64,000 nt of DNA from positions 124,001-188,000 of the forward strand of contig CAJNDS010002574.1 in assembly GCA_905221605.1 (NCBI GenBank). Reading direction: 5' to 3'. Shown in pieces: positions 52,976-64,000 of the stretch (positions within the stretch are counted from its first letter, which is position 1; each line of letters starts with the position of its first letter). Below the pieces are notes generated by a model, which saw only the letters and a program-made list of their open reading frames with translations, had not been told where the DNA came from and ran no database searches. The stretch comes from Symbiodinium natans. Its lineage: Eukaryota; Sar; Dinophyceae; Suessiales; Symbiodiniaceae. The translations under genes and the position numbers were made by a program.

Positions 52976-54663
52976 ACTGGGCAGTGGTCAGAAATCCGTA
53001 CCCCACCAAAGAGTCCGACAGCCTGGTTTTATCCAGCTGTGGTATCTGGAATGATAGTATGTCCGCCAAATCAATGTGCTGTAGCGCCCCTGAGAGTCGC
53101 AAGCATTGCGTGATGATGGGGTCATAGACTTTCAGATAAGCCGCCGGGAAGGTCTCAGGCAGGTGGAGAAGGGTGTCTGCAATGCCCAATAGGGTGTCCG
53201 GTTCCTGGAGCTGGTGTGGCAGGCGCAGCAGCAACTCTTCATAGGTCCTATACGCGCGAAGTTGCTGCCCATGCGTCGTCAAATGAGTTGAATCACGCAA
53301 GCACATGTAGGGCCTGGGCTTCACGCTCCTCCCAAAATGATGCCCCGCCTCGAGTGCACGCCACATGAGCCCGCAAACAGAATCTTCACTTTCATGGAGA
53401 GGAGACTCATTGCTCGGAGTCCTGCGATCACGAGCGCTGCTTGGTTCGCCAGGCCCCCTTGGCTTGGACCTGGGCGGCTCCTGGGAGCCGGTATTGTCAT
53501 GCAGAAGGGGCCGACTTTCTTTGCAGCCAGGGGAGACCAGTAGACGCCCCAGCTGGGTCAGGCCACGGGGGGGCGTAGGGGGTTCATGGGTTGGCCCTGT
53601 CCGCTCACTGGGAGGCTTGGCACAGGGCGATCTCGACGCATCTCTGGTCCCTCCCCGCTCGGAAGAAGCTGCCCGCACTGGTCGAGCTTTGGGGCCAGGC
53701 GGGGGGCGGACGCCAGGTGGCGGGTGTACTGGCACTTCCCGCGGGCACAGGGCTGTTTCCGGGAGAGTCCACTTCGATGGCCGTTTCAGAATTGAGTTGG
53801 CCAGCCCGAAGGCCTTGTGGAGCTTGCTGTATGCCCGCTTTGTGCTCAAAGGACGGATCCACTCGAGGAGCAGGTCCCTTCCGTGGCGGCGTCAGAATTT
53901 TGGCATCCCCCAGCAGGTGGGTAAGATACTTAGCAACACCGTCGCAGTCGCGCGCGGATTGAAAGGGGACGCAGTAGACCGCATTGGGCAGCGGTTCCAG
54001 AACAAATCCCCGCGCCTGCAAGCTGGTCACAGTGCCTGAGTAGGAGTTGGATGTGTAGTAGGGGGGACGGCCCCAGCCTTCAGACTTGAGCACGCGGTAC
54101 ATGACCACGCGCTCCTCGCCCCAAGTAGCCTTCAGCGCCCACGCCTGGGCAAGGGGTGGCGTTCCAAACAGATCCAGCCCGACCCTGCGATCCGTGGGCA
54201 GCACAATGCTCGCCACCCTTTGCTCCCGAAAGGCCTGCTTAGTCGACTCCTTCGCAATGCCCTGGCCATCAAGGCTCCAAAGGCTGGCCTGTGTACGTAG
54301 GTATTCGGCACACTCAATCAGCCCTCCTGTGGAACAGGCCGCCCTTTGAAAGCACGCGCCAATGCCATCGGGGTAGTACGGCGCCATAAAGACCAGCGGT
54401 CCTAACCCGCGAGTGAAGGAGGAGGTGGCTCGGGCGAAACCAGCCTCGCTATTGAACAGAAAGAGGGAGGCCCGGCAGGTAACAAAAACACAGACGCTGA
54501 AGGTGGGGCCAGTGGAGCAGGCCGTGGTGATGGCCATGAAGTAACGTTTTGAGGCCCCCAGCTTGTTTGAGAGGAAAGTCCTAAAGACTACCATGTTCCA
54601 TGAGCGTGGCTGTCCCGTCAGAGGAAAGTCCTTTGAAGTTTGACATGCCTCCATGAGGCTCAT
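52976..54663 (-). pseudogene. Decayed helicase unit: helicase C-terminal lobe and downstream part
   Basis: Two overlapping minus-strand frames. The first (ATG 54663, overlapping the upstream stop as ATGA) has VCVFVTCRASLFLFN, AGFARATSSFTRGLGPLVFM and YMV-like strands. These resemble the last motifs (V-VI) of UPF1-like superfamily-1 helicases. It ends in a proline-rich tail (53605). The second frame (53849 down) is arginine/proline-rich and then globular (PHQLQEPDTLLGIADTLLHL). It is cut at 52976 by the outer retrotransposon and resumes at 36829. The ATGA overlap more likely reflects a frameshift in one ancestral gene than a true operon. Confidence 0.55.
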
Positions 54664-55895
54664 ATGAACTTCACCCAGCTGGTCTTCTGGGACACTGAAC
54701 GCAACAGAAACTTCATTTGGACCACGATTTTGGCATACTGGGAGACCAGCCCAATGGGCGCTCCGGCGAAAACCTGGTGTCCAAAGGTGAGTACAATGTA
54801 CCAGCTGAGGTCGTAACTGCTGCCCAGTTTGCTTTGACTCTCGTCCTGGTCAGGCACGCGGACCCATCGACACGTCTCCATCCACCTGCCAGCAGGGCTG
54901 CGTAGCGGTCTCGCAAGCAGATGTTGCAAATTGGGGCCTGGTGGCATGCGAAGACAGGGAACCTGTCCCCTCAACTCGAAAGTGCAGGCCTCCGAGTATC
55001 GGCAGGCGTACAAGACAGCAGAAATTTCCGGGGGGAGGGGCATGGAGGAGCAAAGCGACAGATTGATGGCTGGACCCACAATAGCCTTTAGTCCCGCAGC
55101 TTGCATGACCGTTTCGGCCTGCTTTGGCTTAACACAGCTCAGGCAGAGGATGGCTTCCAGCATGGAATTGGCCAAAAACCCAGACTCCGTACAGTCAGGG
55201 TGCAAATTGGGTTTGCCCCAGGAAGGCATATCTCCTTGTCCTTTTTTCCACGGTCCGGGGCTATTAAGCGTTTGCCTTAACAGTGCTGCTGGGAGCGTGG
55301 CAGGCGTATACAGGTCAGCTGGGACGGCATTGAGGCCGCAGGTTTTTTGCTCCAGGAGCTCCGTCACATAGTGGTAATTCGGTCGGGATCCTCCCGCCGG
55401 CTGCCTGTGATCTCCAATCATGACATCCAGTGCGTGTCGAATGTGAGCTAGAATGGTGTTGGAGCCGGGTGTGCCCAGCTGCTGTGCTTCGTCCCTGAGC
55501 AGAAGCTCTACATCCTTCAACCTGTTAATGAGCACCGAGTATGGGAAGCTGAGCCGAGCAACTATAGTCCCATGTGTCGCTGCCACTAGCAATCCCCGGA
55601 ACGCATCATGTGCGTCGAAGGGAAGCTTGTAGGTATCCTTTTCCTTACTGGCCGGGACGCGAATGAAGCGACTGCGGACGAAATCATGGCTTGCAGCGGT
55701 TAACCGATCAACGGCTTCGATGTAGGCTCGCACTGACTCGTTGCCATGTGCGGTGTAGAGGGTGAGTCTGTTGGTCAGGCAAGCAACAAGTATTCCCAGG
55801 AACGCACACGAACGTGTTTTGCCGCTGCCGGGGGCACCAGTAACAAAGACAGAGGAGCGATTGGCACCCAAACCGTAAGAGCAGGTTCCAATCAA
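54660..55895 (-). pseudogene. Superfamily-1 helicase, ATPase core
   Basis: Walker A is FVTGAPGSGKT (coded at about 55815-55847), Walker B is LLLRDEAQQLG (about 55470-55505), and motif III is MIGDHRQ. PPEISAVLYACRYSE is also present, a stretch that in UPF1/AAA-12 type helicases follows the second RecA domain entry. The enzyme class unwinds RNA or DNA with ATP. The frame is open for 412 codons, but the peptide continues upstream in another frame (see 55896-58350), so the gene is broken at about 55918. It may be part of a mobile element, because such helicases are common in large transposons, but no integrase or ends were found. Confidence 0.65.
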
Positions 55896-58350
55896 CGCCG
55901 CAAGATGCCCGTCCGCCCCCCAAAAAGTGTCACAAAGACACGAGAGGAAGGACGGCCCCGCCGCAAGTGCAAAGACACTGGCTCGGTTCGCTCATTGCTT
56001 AAGGAGTTCGGGCTGAGGCTTAAACGTTCCGCATGCCACAGCGCAGGAGTTCGGGCGTCCTCTTGGCTGGGCAGCGGTGCAACAGGCAGGGTATCTAGAA
56101 GTCCGGTCAGCAACTGCGGAGTCCATTCTTTAGCATAGACTTTGTCCTCCTCTAGCCAGCTTGCTAGGAGGCTACTTAGAGGATCGTCATAGCCTATCCC
56201 CTAAGACGAGAGGCAGGGCTGACTTGCGTGCCATGCCTTCCCCTGAGAACCTGACAGACTACAGGGTGGATAAGATGGGCCCACGGAGTCATGCCAATGC
56301 CCTTGGACAACCAATCCGGTGAGCAGAACAAGCACAAGGTCCGTGAGAAAGTTCGGCAGCCAATACGGCTGGCGAATCGCTTCCAATGGGGAGTCCGCCA
56401 GCGGTACTCCAAGAGAGACATGCTGTCGCTCCCTAGGCATGTGCAGCAACGCATCCCAAAGCGGGGTGGAAGCTCCGCCAGGGAGACTGGGCAAGGTATG
56501 TTGATTCACCAAGTGGTTGTGCTGATCATCCGACAGTAGCAGGGCAATTGTTAGGTTTACGGGCTGCATTGCCTTGGTCTCGCCAGCATTGATACGAAGC
56601 TTTTTAGGGGCGGTGAGCTCAATGAACACACCAGGTAGGTCGTGTCACGACTGCCTTCGCTCAGAGTGACCAGCAGCGCAGTGCCCTTGGCGGGTACTTT
56701 GCCGGCGACAGCAAACCACATTCGGCGCCTTTCAGGAACTCCTGCCAAGTCTGGTGTGAGAAAGATGACAGTTGCCCTCGGATAGACCCGATGAAGTAAG
56801 CCGATCGGCCAGGCCAGACCTGTTCATGGCGAATCGTTTTGCCGAAGCTGTGCCCCCCGTTTGCTCATGGATATGGTGCCAAAAGGAAGAGTGTTTTGCG
56901 GCTATGGGACAGGTGCACCGGATGCCCACCCTGCCAGAGGCCATTTGGGAAACGGTGACGCGGTTCCTCTATGGGCCGCTGTGGGGGGAAAGGGCAACGG
57001 ACCAGTTCGGATCCAGCTTTTTGCTGGGGTCCTTATGTATTGGAAAAGAGAAGCCTTGTCCTCCTGTGGAGCCTCGCCCAAGTGGCGCAGCCGGCCAAAC
57101 ACCCCAAAAGGGCCGTTAGCCATTCTGACTGCTGCAGCGCACTCGTACTTTGCCCAGGCGGATGTGCCTTGGGCACTTTTCGCTGCCGACACGCAGGCCA
57201 CGTCTCTGGGCCTCAGCCTGTACTGGGATGACGCCCTAGCGCTGCGAGTGCACCAGGCCCTTGCAGCTTTCGGATTTCCGGCCTATCAGCACCCGCCGCC
57301 AAGCCTCACTTGACTGACTTGCCACGACCCGAGCTTGGTCCCACGATGAAACTTGTGCTGGACATGTGGCTTTCCCTCCTGCCGCTCGAGCGCCTTGTTG
57401 ATATGCTTGGCTACCAGTTCTTCGCCATGGCATCAGAAGCAGTTGAGCCCTCGAGCAGCATCACGACCCGAAGCAAGCAACCGTCAAACGTGCCACAGTG
57501 CCCACTGCCGTCAAGCCAGGCGCCAATGCGCCTGGCAAAATCGCCATTCGGGTTTGTGAACTGCCATAGCCTAACAGGAGGGGAAGGAAGCCCTGCTCAT
57601 AAGAACCTTGTCCCCAGGTTTTGACTTCTTTCACCTGCCCCACAGGAGAGGAGCCAAAGGCAATCTGTGGCTCGGGCGGCTATCCTCAAGGTTGGCCCGT
57701 TTCCATGGCCCAAGCAAACACAAAGTCAGAATGCCTGTTGGCGTTCGGGGGGGGTGTTCCGAAGGCGCTGCAAATGATGGACTTTGTCCAGGGTTACGTC
57801 AACAGGCATGCCAGGCAATGGAGTGGGCACTCCACTGGGGAGGATAAGTCTCGTAAACACACGGGCCAATGCCGCACGCACGATGCGATGTCCACAGCTT
57901 CAACAGCAGTGCGCGGAATGCCGAAGGCAGGAGGTTGCGGGCGCGATGCATCAGGGGCATCCGGGTAGAGATCACCAACCCCCCATTGGCCTCCAGTTGA
58001 TCCTCCGACGCACAAACCATGCCAATGGAGTTAGGTAGGGAAGTGCGGGATGGACAGAAAATTCAACTGTCCGTGACCAAGAGACGTCGGCACCCGCGTG
58101 CTCCGCGTCTCGCAGCTGCGGAAGCAGCCCGCAGAGGCAAGATTCCATCCGCGGTGGGTTCGGGAAGCTCTGATCCTAACTTTGAGCCCGCGCAAGGTTC
58201 AAGAAAGCACCAAGCCAGCAATTCCGAGGTGCTTGCATACCTTAGCGGCCGCTTGTTTGTGGCTGCAATGCAGGTGCAGACAAGCGCAAATCAATGCAAG
58301 GGTCTTAGCAGCTGCCAGACAGCTCAGACTGGACAAAAAGCAGCTTCACC
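55896..58350 (-). pseudogene. Decayed helicase unit: upstream part in several frames
   Basis: Peptide-like minus-strand segments alternate between frames and stops. They include DDPLSSLLASWLEEDKVYAK directly before the helicase, VFIELTAPKKLRINAGETK (about 56590-56629), SEGNCHLSHTRLG, FARRIGAWLDGSGHC (about 57520-57545) and a fragment near 58230. The same strand and order suggest one ancestral large protein with several frameshifts. No domain is recognised in this part. The plus-strand open frames here are weaker. Confidence 0.4.
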
Positions 58351-58439
58351 ATGAAGATCGTTGCGCTTTTCGTGTGCCAGGTGCGCCCTCCCGCCCTCGG
58401 AGATTTGTGCTTTTGCTTCGGTTAGTGCAGAACCGCTCA

Positions 58440-58945
58440 GGCAGCCGCCCCGCTTGCTTATCCTCAACCTGAATGGGGGCCATGGGAGCCAGGTCCTTAT
58501 CCTCAACCTGAATGGGGGTGCAGCCATGTTTGCGTATCCTCAACCCGAATGGAGGCCAGGTCCTTATCCTCAACCTGCATGGGGGCCAGGTCCTTATCCT
58601 CAACTTGAATGGGGTGCAGCCGCCATGTTTGCGTGTCCTCAACCCGAATGGAGGCCAGGTCCTTATTCTCAACCTGCATGGGGGCCAGGTCCTTATCCTC
58701 AACTTGAATGGGGTGCAGCCGCCATGTTTGCGTATCCTCAACCCGAATGGAGGCCAGGTCCTTATGCTCAACCTGCATGGGGGCCAGGTCCTTATTCTCA
58801 ACCTGAATGGGGGTGCAGCCGCCATGTTTGCGTATCCTCAACCTGCATGGGGGCCAGGTCCTTATCCTCAACCTGCATGGGGGCCAGGTCCTTATCCTCA
58901 ACTTGAATGGGGTGCAGCCGCCATGTTTGCGTATCCTCAACCCGA
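58440..58945. repeat. 99-bp higher-order tandem repeat built from 30-bp units
   Basis: Units of 30 bp close to TCCTCAACCTGCATGGGGGC plus CAGGTCCTTA alternate with a 39-bp variant containing GTGCAGCCGCCATGTTTGCG. The higher-order period is exactly 99 bp (CCTCAACCCGAATGGAGG at about 58538, 58637 and 58736). All unit lengths are multiples of three, so several frames stay open on both strands. The plus strand would code YPQPxWxPGP-type repeats. Whether it is translated is unknown. Confidence 0.92.
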
Positions 58946-58949
58946 AAAC

Positions 58950-58985
58950 CCTACACCGTAAAGCGTAAAACCCTGAACCCGGAGG
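58950..58985. repeat. Telomere-type degenerate repeat
   Basis: ACCCTACACCG, AAAACCCTGAACCC strings directly after the 99-bp repeat. Confidence 0.5.
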
Positions 58986-59539
58986 ATCCCGAAAATTCCC
59001 GGAATTTAAATTCTGAGGATTTTTCGAGAGCTGTTGCTGATATGTGATCGTGAGACCGAACCCCCTTGAACAGCTGGCGGGCGGCGACCGTCATCGGAAC
59101 TACCCTGGACCAAGAGATTTCCTTGAAGATTTCCTTAAAGGTGAAGGGGCACCCACGTCACAGGCAACATTGCCGCATCGCAGTGTCCTGACGGGTCAGT
59201 GCTTGCTGCACCTGTGTGTCCCTTTCAGTCTCGGATGCCAAGTCAACTCAGAGCTTTCAGGTTAGACAGGTGGAACAGTCACTGCATCTTCAAAAGAACA
59301 TGTGCTTCGGAAAAAAAGGCCCTCCGTACGGACATGCCAGGATCTGCAATCCTGTCTTGGGCATCCGCTAGTACAAAAGACCTGTCTCCGCGACCGGCCA
59401 ATTGCAGAATGCAAGGCACTCCACCAAGCAAAAGACACTGGGGGCCAACAGCATGTGTGTGACCCGCCTGCAGCTGAGACTGCAGCTTTGAACTTCCTAA
59501 TGGCTGGTGCGGCGGTGCTCTGTGTTTCACCATGTTTCT

Positions 59540-59745
59540 GCTGATTGCAAGCCTGAGAAAAGACATCGGCAGGATGCACGTCCTGATCGTGCTCCTTGGC
59601 TGCGGCGGAGACTTGATGCTTTCCTTCCTGGCATGCGCGGCAACGTGCCTGCCTTGCGCTCTCTTGGGCATGCCGTCTGACCTCGTTGCCTTCAAAAGCC
59701 TTCAAAAACTCTTTTTCTCTTTCCACGAACAACTCAGCTGGACTG
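59540..59745 (-). CDS. Candidate exon, charged helical peptide
   Basis: The minus-strand frame reads FVEREKEFLKAFEGNEVRRH and RCRACQEGKHQVSAAAKEHD. It is charged and helix-like with a CRAC pair. It could be an exon of a gene extending in either direction. No family is recognised. Confidence 0.3.
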
Positions 59746-60079
59746 AAGAGGGAAGCTAGAGACTCTTTCTGTTCTCACGGTCAATGCTTCTTGTGTCTTC
59801 CTGTCTCACCTCTCCACATGCTCATTGAGTAAACAGTTCCGAACGCTGAAGAGAAGCTTAACTTTGTTGTCGAACGTCTTTGCTTTGGTTGTTTGTTTGT
59901 TTTTTTGCGCGGGCGAAAGTTTTTTTTGGGCAATACGTTTTGGACAAGTTTTAAGCTTGAAAAACTTTAAGAAGAAGGACTTCTTAAAATCTTCTTTTTG
60001 TTTTTTTTGTTTTATTGATCAGAGGAGTAGAGACAAGAGTTGGAGCGGGGAGCAGCCGTAAGACTCCGGACCCGTCTCT

Positions 60080-60250
60080 CACCTTCCAAGCCTTCAAAGC
60101 CCTTCCCCTCTTTGTCCTCGCTCCAAGCCCTCTTCATCCTTACCTTCGAAGCCTTCGAAAGCCCCTTCCCCCTCTTCCTTGCCTTCGAAGCCTTCGAAGC
60201 CCCCTTCGTCCTCCACCCTTCGAAGCCTTTGAAGCCTTCAGACCTTCATA
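60080..60250. repeat. TTCGAAGCC-type palindromic repeat
   Basis: Repeated CCTTCGAAGCC and CTTCGAAGCCTTCGAAG strings. The core TTCGAA is palindromic. A second block at 61345-61490 has the same motif with interspersed CTTCGTTCTC. Translated frames (FEAFEAF, LRSLRSP) are by-products. Confidence 0.75.
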
Positions 60251-60605
60251 GGGTTCATTTGGAAGCTGGCACTCGGGTTTTCTTATTGCCATGCACGTTT
60301 CCACGAGGGCACGCTCCTGTCACGTCCGTCCTACTATGCTGGCCTCAGGGATAAGAACCAAGGTAGAGCGAACATGTAAGTTCCTTTTCTCTCTTTTCTT
60401 TTGCTTTTCAGCAATCTCACTTTCTCTCTGCTTCAGCAAATGTATTTCTTTGCAGTTCTTCCGTTAATTCTGACAACCTCCTCCTCCTCCTCTTCCAACT
60501 TTACAAGACATACCACTCAGATAAGAAAAGAAACCCCTCGCGGGCTCTTTTTTTTAGCGGTTGAGAGCAACAGCAAGGGTTTTCCCTGCCCCCACCTCCA
60601 CGCTG

Positions 60606-60726
<121 letters not shown>

Positions 60727-61344
60727 GTATGTCTCGTAGGACTGGTAGGGGAGGAGGAGGGTGAGAGGAATGAAAAGGAAGAACTACCAAGAGAGAGATT
60801 TGAAGAAGGAGAGGGGGGAAGGAGACAAGGCGAGACATTGAGAGAAGCATAGACCGTGTTTCTTTCTTGCTAAAGAGAAACAGAAAAGACAAGGCAGAGG
60901 AGGAGATTACACCTGCTTTCTACCTTGCTCCTCCCTCTTCTCTTCGCCCCGTCGCTCGTGCTCTCGCTCTTTCTTTCTCGGTCTCTCTCACACTATCTCT
61001 CTTTCTCTCTCTCGCTGTCTGGTGGGGAAGAGAGAAGAGTGAGGAGCATGGTGAGAAGCAGGTGTAAACCCCCCTTCTCTCCTATGTTCTTGTCTAAACA
61101 GAAAAAGAGATAAGGGGAAAACCACGAACGGCCCACGGTCTATGCTTCCCTCCATGCCTGGCGTTGTCTCATTCCCTATCTCCTTCTGCGAATTTTTTAG
61201 AAGATGATGCTCGTTTGTTTGTGCGGGCAGGTGCCTCCAGGGGCTGCCTTCATCTCATTCAGCATTCCCGTACCACCTTGAGAGAAAAATGAGGAGATAG
61301 AGAGAAAGAGAGAGACAGGGTCAGGGGGAGAGAAGAGGGGGGCA

Positions 61345-61490
61345 AGAACTTTCACCTTTGAAGCCTTCGAAGCTTTTTGAAACCATCGCTTCTGCATTTG
61401 GCGCAAAGCCCGCTTCGTTCTCACCCTTCGAAGTCTTCGAAGCTTTGCCACCCTTCGTTCTCGCCTTCGAAGTTTCGAAGCCCTTTCGAC
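61345..61490. repeat. TTCGAAG-type repeat, second block
   Basis: CTTCGAAGC / CCTTCGAAGTCTTCGAAGC units spaced by short variable sequence, related to the block at 60080-60250. Confidence 0.65.
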
Positions 61491-61579
61491 TGGGTTCAAT
61501 GCAGGTTCGAACTCCTTTGCGATCCAGGTTTGACTTTAATTTAAATTCCACCTCCCTCAATCTTGTTTTGTTTTGTGCG

Positions 61580-61735
61580 GAAAATCACCGTTCCCACTTT
61601 TGAGGCCCGGAAAGACCGTTGCCCACTTTTGAGGCCCGGAAAATCACCATTGCCCACTTTCGAGGCTGGAAAGTCACCGTTGCCCAGTTTTGGGCCCCGA
61701 AAGTCACCGTTGCCCACTTTTGAGGCCCAGGATGG
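61580..61735. repeat. About 30-bp tandem repeat, five units
   Basis: Units of the form CACCGTTGCCCACTTTTGAG plus GCCCGGAAAGT, with small length differences (27-31 bp), at about 61587-61733. Confidence 0.85.
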
Positions 61736-61799
61736 CGTGATGCGAGGTTTCATCGAGGCTTGAAAAATGCTGTCAGAACAACCGTTCTCTGGTTCTCAA

Positions 61800-63180
61800 C
61801 TCATTTGACTTTCAAAAGAAACAAAAGAAAAGCGAGGGGGTGGAATTTTGACCAATTCTCCACTTCTCTCCTCAGATTCTACTTTTCTGAGAATAGAAAG
61901 AAAACGAGAAATAATGGAGGTGAAATTTAGATTAATTCTCTCTCTTCTGATTTCGAAGAATTAACAAGATTGGAATGTGGATGAAGTCTTTACTCTGCTG
62001 ATTTTCGAATGACGGACTTATTCTCTGCTTTTCGAATAATAAACTTAAGAAACAAAGCACACAAAGAAGGTGTGGAATTGAGATTAATTTCTACTTCTCC
62101 TCCGCTTCATAAATCGATGAGGCACAGGACATACCATCTGTTTGGAGAAGATTGAATATTCCAAACGTGGAATCTGTTTGGAGAGCGCGGCCACGGTGCA
62201 GTTGACATGCGATACTACAGCAAGAGCAAGAGCAGTAGGCGCTGGCCGGCTGTTTCTTGTGCTCATTTTTGGAAGACAATAGTCTATACATATTTGCCCA
62301 ATGTGTCGCCGAACATCAAGTCAAGCTCAATCGTGTACATGCGAATGTAAAGGTGTGAAGCTGTCGGAAGTTGCATAGTGCATGTCAATTTGTCCAGACT
62401 ACGTGAGGGCATGGGAAAGCAGACAGAGATTTGTTGTTAGTTGCCGAACTTCCGAACAGATAGAAAGGAGTGAAGGATCATGGCTTTCATTGTTTAGATT
62501 TGTGTACATGGTGCAAGTCGTATTGGCTGCAGGACATGATCCGGTCATGAGAACCCTTTACAAGAACGGTTGAAAGTGCATGACATGTGACTCGATGTGG
62601 CACGTGTAGGATGTAGTGCAGGTGCTCGGGCGAGTGTGGTGCATGTACTGGAAAATCGAACCTCCCCCCGCAAAAGCTGTTTTCATTGCGATGCGTTGGA
62701 AAAGGTCAATATCAACAAAGCCATGCGGGTCTGCTTAATTTGAGAAATGTCCATGATTTGGCAGATGCATCCGCTCGTCTCCTCGGCAGTTGCAGCGGCC
62801 GCAGAAGCCGCCGAAAGAGCCATTCGGCAGCCGCCAACTTGTCATGCTCGCCCATAAAAAGTGAAGCCACGAGTCGAAATATTCCTCACGATGTTCAGAT
62901 GCTTTGTGCATGTATGGATGTTTTTCAGGGACAACTTTTGCATTGCAAGAAATGAGCGCCTGGAACGTGTGATCCTGGAAGTTGAGCCCTTGAGGTTTTT
63001 GTCGCGTCGTCCTGTTGAACAGCTTCTGAACATGTGTTGAAATCCCGTCTCAGTGCTTGAATCCGCAAAGCCAGATGAACTCGCCAAGGCATGGCACGAG
63101 AGCTCACGGCCCGGCAGTTGACTGCACAGGTTCGACATGCCGGTGCCAAGGCGAGGGGGGCGGGCTTGAGATGTTTGAAG
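61800..63180. other. Stretch without a recognised gene
   Basis: AT-rich at first (61800-62110, many TTAATTCT and GAATAATAAA strings), then mixed. A short minus-strand frame near 62840-63000 is serine/arginine-rich without domain signal. Nothing else is supported. Confidence 0.5.
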
Positions 63181-63181
63181 T

Positions 63182-63883
63182 TTGGGCAAGTCTCGGGTTA
63201 AGGCAAAGGTAAGTTGCGGGGAGGAAAAGCTTGCCAGAGATCTCGTTACTGACGAAAGTCGTCTGTTCATCGTTTTGCAGGAACTTGCCAAGCTCAGCTT
63301 TGAGCACGGCAACCGTATGGACCGTGCTTGGCCTCAGCAACCGAGATTGTCATGGCAGTACAACTTGGTGCGGCTTTGCATACTTGCCTTGCATCACAGC
63401 CATTTGCTTAATTGCCTTTCATCTGCTACTTTCCACACATCGCAGCAGAGGCATGCACCTGGTGGCATTACTCCACCGTTGTGGCGCCTTGAGGCTACCC
63501 CGGCCAGACGCCGAGGTGCCAATTGTGTCCCTGTTAGCGTCTTTGCGCTTAAGCTTGGGAAGGTGGAGCAGTTTTATGGTTTGAATTCTAGGTCGGTTTG
63601 TTTATGTGCTTGTTCTTCGCTGGAGTGTGCCCTGGTCCTATTCAATGGCAGAAGAAAGTTTGGGCTAAATCGTGTACATTGTGTGCAAAAGTTTCCCTTG
63701 ATGCAGCCAGTGGTCCCAGATAGTTACAGATTTCTAGCGATTGCTGTCAGCATGCAAGTCGTCACGAAACGCGCACAGAGCGATCAAAGTTCTACCAGCA
63801 AAAAAATCAGGGCACATGGTGGTCATCATCGGTTCTCATGGGCATGCAGCGAGTCTGTGAGCGTGCCTGCTGGGGGAGGGTGA
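63182..63883 (+). CDS. Candidate plus-strand frame, unknown product
   Basis: An open frame of 233 codons from about 63182 to 63883. A strong acceptor-like TTTTGCAG|G at about 63281 is followed by ELAKLSFEHGNRMD, which could mark an exon start. The minus strand across the same bases also reads plausibly (TVAVLKAELGKFLQNDEQTT), so strand assignment is open. No domain is recognised. Confidence 0.25.
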   Translation: MGKSRVKAKVSCGEEKLARDLVTDESRLFIVLQELAKLSFEHGNRMDRAWPQQPRLSWQYNLVRLCILALHHSHLLNCLSSATFHTSQQRHAPGGITPPLWRLEATPARRRGANCVPVSVFALKLGKVEQFYGLNSRSVCLCACSSLECALVLFNGRRKFGLNRVHCVQKFPLMQPVVPDSYRFLAIAVSMQVVTKRAQSDQSSTSKKIRAHGGHHRFSWACSESVSVPAGGG

Positions 63884-64000
63884 CCTCTAAAAAGGACCTA
63901 AACAGCGCGCCAAAGCGGCGACAATGCGGTCGGCGTATCAGGCCTCCGATGCAGCTCCGATAACACAGCGAGGCCAGAGGCAGACCTTAGCGGGCGCGAC

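Noticed and set aside
54660-54663. ATGA overlap as evidence of translational coupling or an operon
   Set aside because: The peptide on both sides belongs to one helicase and the locus is decayed; a frameshift is the simpler explanation.

Overview
The window looks like nuclear DNA of a dinoflagellate, most likely a Symbiodiniaceae-like species. This is inferred from several signs together. Short exons recur with AG|G acceptors and GT donors, embedded in long repeat-rich non-coding DNA. Degenerate TTTAGGG telomere-type strings are scattered through introns and intergenic DNA. There is a Mei2-like RNA-binding protein, a ligand-binding/Cys-rich/multi-membrane receptor-like gene, and divergent Ty1/copia retrotransposons. 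No bacterial operon, CRISPR array, rRNA or tRNA was recognised. Nearly all convincing coding signal is on the minus strand.

Layout. 0.38-3.16 kb: the 3' part of a six-membrane-segment ion channel, in several small exons. S2-S3, S4-S5, pore and S6 can be read, and the pore lacks the usual potassium-channel filter. 3.2-15.5 kb: mostly non-coding, with minisatellites and a few weak exon candidates. 15.8-25.5 kb: a multi-exon minus-strand gene with a signal peptide, a periplasmic-binding-like ectodomain, a Cys-rich GCC2/GCC3-like module and many membrane helices. One of its introns holds a ~3 kb fold-back structure (17.1-20.06 kb), with AT-rich inverted arms around a GC-rich satellite array. 26.5-30 kb: candidate exons of a minus-strand gene, one with a kinase-like glycine loop. 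27.8-34.4 kb: three copies of a dispersed repeat. 32.3-33.3 kb: a Mei2-like RRM gene apparently frameshifted at a homopolymer.

34.8-58.4 kb is a three-level nest. The oldest layer is a decayed minus-strand unit encoding a superfamily-1 helicase. It was split by a copia element (36830-52975, 5-bp duplication ACTGG). That element was itself split by a second, nearly intact copia element (41542-50094, duplication GAATT, terminal repeats differing at one of 147 positions). Both copia elements share a 5' primer site, a conserved non-ATG reading frame before gag, a zinc knuckle and aspartic protease, a SAP-like motif, integrase, reverse transcriptase and RNase H. Both also have a C-terminal extension with hydrophobic segments and a Cys/His motif. 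These extra conserved parts are the best candidates for undescribed biology here.

58.4-64 kb: a 99-bp tandem repeat, polypurine/polypyrimidine tracts including about 56 CT units, TTCGAAG-rich repeats and weak exon candidates. Intron-exon boundaries are read by eye; those given to the base are consistent with splice dinucleotides and phase, others are approximate.
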